64,000 nt of DNA from Arcobacter sp. CECT 8983 (GTDB lineage: Bacteria; Campylobacterota; Campylobacteria; Campylobacterales; Arcobacteraceae). Position 1 is the stretch's first letter. Every line of letters begins with the position of its first letter. The stretch lies in NCBI RefSeq assembly GCF_004118855.1, contig NZ_PDKF01000004.1, forward strand, positions 95,594-159,593, written 5' to 3'. A program made the position numbers and the translations under genes. This document shows positions 61,996 to 64,000 of the stretch, one piece after another. The notes under the pieces were generated by a model, which searched no databases, was not told the origin of the DNA, and saw only the letters and a program-made list of their open reading frames with translations.

Positions 61996-62017
61996 TTAAG
62001 TTTACAGTAGATAAAAT
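61996..62017 (+). promoter_or_regulatory. Candidate promoter of the terminal chemoreceptor gene
   Basis: TTAAGTTT at 61996-62003 resembles the upstream element of Campylobacterota vegetative promoters, followed by TAAAAT at 62012-62017 as -10. A 7-base hairpin (62007-62025) overlaps it and might be a weak terminator for xseA. AAGGAG at 62032 leads to the ATG at 62043. Confidence 0.4.
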
Positions 62018-62042
62018 ATATCTACATTCTTAAGGAGTTTGC

Positions 62043-64000
62043 ATGAAGGAAAGTTCCATTGCAAATAAAATCTTAACTAGGATTTTATTTGTTGCTGCAA
62101 TTGTTATTGTTATTGCTGCTGGTGTTTCATATTATTTAGTAATGGGAATGAAAAAAGACATCGAGCTTCAAACACAAGAACACTTTCATATTCTAATACA
62201 AGAAAGAATCAAAGCTAAACTTGATATTGGTATTACAAATGCTGTTACAATTTCAAAAAATGCAGACGTTATCGAAGCTTTAGAAACTAATAATAGAGAA
62301 CTAGCAATAACTGCTCTTTCTGGCATTTCTAAGGCAATGAAAAATGGAACATCATTTAAAAATGTAAAAATACATATTCATGATAAAAACGTAAACTCTT
62401 TTTTAAGAAACTGGAAACCAGAAAAATTTGGTGATAACTTAAGTTCTTTTAGAAAAACTATTTTAGAAGTTAAAAAAACACAAAAACCTCTTTCTGCAAT
62501 TGAAGTTGGAAGAGCTGGATTAGTTTTAAGAGGTTTAGCTCCTATTTTTAATAGCAATAATGAGTATATAGGTTCTTTAGAGTTTATTCAAGGCTTTAAT
62601 TCAGTTGCTAGGAATTTTAAAGCTGATGATGAATTTCTTTTAGTATTAATGGATGAAAAATTAAAAAGAGGAAATGCTTTAACATCTCAAGATAAAGTTG
62701 GAAACTACTTTATATCTCAAAAAGTTATTGATAAAGATTTCAAAAATAGTGTAAATACTTTAGATTTTTCAAGTTTAGTAAATAAGGGATACTTATCTGA
62801 TAATTCTTATTTTTATACACAATTTCCTATAAAAGACTTTGAAGGAAACACAATAGGGTTATATCTACTAGGAGATCATATAAAGCATGTAGATACAAGC
62901 TTCCAAGAGTCTGCAAATTTAGTTTATTTTATGCTTATAATGATGGTTGTATTAACTTTAGTACTTGTCTTTGTAATTTATTTCTTATTTAAAAAGATAG
63001 TTACAGGTGGATTAAATAAATTTAAAAAATCATTTGCAGAGTTCTTAGATTTTATTTCCTTTAAAACAAATACTTTTGTAAAACCTGCTGTATATACTAA
63101 TGATGAAGTTGGGCAAATGCTTGTAATGCTAAATGAAACAGCTGATATTTTTGATAAGAAATTAAAAGATGATATGAGAGTTATTGGTGAAATTGTTCTT
63201 ACAACGGATAAAGTAGAGCAAGGGATATATAAATGTAGAATTCATGCAAGTTCTGATAATCCAATGATTGTTACTTTAAAAAATACAATTAATAAAATGC
63301 TTGATGAAAATGAAAGAAATATGAGTGAAATGGTAAGAACTGTATCTCATTTTGCAAATGACGATTATACAGATACTGTAACTATTAGTCCTAAATTAAA
63401 AGATAAAATGCTTGAAGTAATGCAAAGTATAAATAAGTTAGGAGAAGCCTTAGGAAGTAACGCAAAAGCGAACCTAAATAATGGACAAACATTGCAAAAT
63501 AACTCAGCAACAATGACAGCATCAATGAATAACTTAGCAGCAAAAGCAAATGAACAAGCAGCAAGCTTAGAACAAACAGCAGCAGCATTAGAAGAGATTA
63601 CTTCAATAACAAGAAATAATGCAGAAAATGCAACAAAAATGGCAGAATTAGGAAAAACAGTAAGAAGCTCAGTATCAACAGGTGAAGACCTTGCAAGTAA
63701 AACAGCAAGCTCAATGGATGAAATAAATGATAAAGTAAGCTCAATAAATGAAGCAATTACAGTAATAGACCAAATAGCCTTCCAAACAAATATATTATCT
63801 TTAAATGCAGCAGTAGAAGCAGCAACAGCAGGTGAAGCAGGAAAAGGATTTGCTGTAGTAGCAGGGGAAGTAAGAAACCTAGCAAATAGATCTGCCCAAG
63901 CAGCAAGAGAAATAAAAGATTTAGTAGAAGATGCAAACCTAAAAGCAAATGATGGTAAAAAGATATCAGATGAAATGATAAATGGATATAAAGAATTAAA
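62043..64000 (+). CDS. Transmembrane methyl-accepting chemotaxis protein, 3' truncated by window end
   Basis: Open for 652 codons to the window edge. Membrane segment at about 13-35, a periplasmic Cache-like sensor domain, membrane segment at about 298-320, a HAMP-like linker, then the signalling hairpin with the tip [20 protein letters not shown] and [15 protein letters not shown]. The ligand is unknown. From about base 63440 the codon use changes, with GCA for most Ala, ACA for Thr and AGC or TCA for Ser, unlike the sensor half. The ribosome site AAGGAG is 6 bases before the ATG. Confidence 0.92.
   Translation, partial: MKESSIANKILTRILFVAAIVIVIAAGVSYYLVMGMKKDIELQTQEHFHILIQERIKAKLDIGITNAVTISKNADVIEALETNNRELAITALSGISKAMKNGTSFKNVKIHIHDKNVNSFLRNWKPEKFGDNLSSFRKTILEVKKTQKPLSAIEVGRAGLVLRGLAPIFNSNNEYIGSLEFIQGFNSVARNFKADDEFLLVLMDEKLKRGNALTSQDKVGNYFISQKVIDKDFKNSVNTLDFSSLVNKGYLSDNSYFYTQFPIKDFEGNTIGLYLLGDHIKHVDTSFQESANLVYFMLIMMVVLTLVLVFVIYFLFKKIVTGGLNKFKKSFAEFLDFISFKTNTFVKPAVYTNDEVGQMLVMLNETADIFDKKLKDDMRVIGEIVLTTDKVEQGIYKCRIHASSDNPMIVTLKNTINKMLDENERNMSEMVRTVSHFANDDYTDTVTISPKLKDKMLEVMQSINKLGEALGSNAKANLNNGQTLQNNSATMTASMNNLAAKANEQAASLEQTAAALEEITSITRNNAENATKMAELGKTVRSSVSTGEDLASKTASSMDEINDKVSSINEAITVIDQIAFQTNILSLNAAVEAATAGEAGKGFAVVAGEVRNLANRSAQAAREIKDLVEDANLKANDGKKISDEMINGYKEL

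Noticed and set aside
63391..63948. Two Leu-rich minus-strand frames
   Set aside because: They arise because the receptor signalling domain uses GCA, ACA and CAA codons whose complements read as Leu/Cys-rich sequence.
1..64000. tRNA, rRNA, CRISPR arrays, insertion sequences, prophage or integrative elements
   Set aside because: Intergenic spaces are short and were read through; no cloverleaf, regular repeat array, transposase or integrase was seen.

Overview
The window looks like chromosomal sequence from a free-living or host-associated member of the Arcobacteraceae (Campylobacterota; Arcobacter and relatives). The basis is very low GC, genes packed with overlaps of 1 to 14 bases, many TTG starts, and a gene content typical of that group: a compact flagellar cluster, periplasmic nitrite reductase NrfHA with a fused CcsBA-type haem lyase, a MagIII-type glycosylase, ubiE next to xseA, and many Cache/PAS/GGDEF/EAL/MCP sensors. 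No species-level claim is made. I saw no tRNA, rRNA, insertion sequence, prophage or CRISPR array.

Layout. 1-12.8 kb is the end of a flagellar cluster: flhG (5' cut), a small membrane protein, fliE, flgC, a very long fliK, fliR, flhB, a periplasmic helical-repeat protein (possible PflA counterpart), fliI, flgL and flhA. The same-strand run continues, with overlapping genes, into a BatD-like protein, an HlyD-like periplasmic protein, a compact molybdopterin oxidoreductase and an MFS exporter (to 17.8 kb). 17.8-23.4 kb is the nitrite ammonification locus: a 270-base control region with an FNR-type box, then nrfH, nrfA and an nrfI-type ccsBA. A candidate minus-strand mini-gene lies between nrfA and nrfI. 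23.4-41.4 kb is housekeeping mixed with signalling: bioD, a degenerate-GGDEF/EAL protein, clpS-clpA, a lipoprotein cytochrome, an HD-GYP protein, an FTR-rhodanese fusion, an AI-2E family permease, ruvB, panB, trpA, bpt, feoB-feoA with a Fur box, fur, and flavodoxin.

41.4-50.9 kb holds a dihaem peroxidase, a PAS-PAS-GGDEF-EAL protein and a convergent Cache-PAS-GGDEF protein. A CpxP/CpxR/CpxA-like system follows, with helically phased GTTAA repeats upstream. Then comes an HI0933-family flavoprotein whose reading frame appears to start at a non-canonical ATA. 51.0-57.5 kb is a four-gene signalling operon: a soluble CZB-domain chemoreceptor, a single-domain receiver, a histidine-kinase-like protein whose phospho-acceptor His is replaced by Asn, and an intact PAS histidine kinase. 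I consider this the best candidate for an undescribed system. 57.5-62.0 kb carries ymdB, magIII, an orphan ParA-like ATPase with a small tail-anchored partner, ubiE and xseA. The window ends inside a transmembrane chemoreceptor gene.

How it fits together: motility (flagellar export, chemoreceptors), c-di-GMP turnover (one GGDEF, two GGDEF-EAL, one HD-GYP), anaerobic nitrite respiration, iron and redox homeostasis (Feo, Fur, flavodoxin, peroxidase, FTR-like protein) and N-degron proteolysis (Bpt, ClpS, ClpA) are all represented. Convergent genes are typically separated by a single bidirectional hairpin that contains one or both stop codons, a sign of strong compaction.
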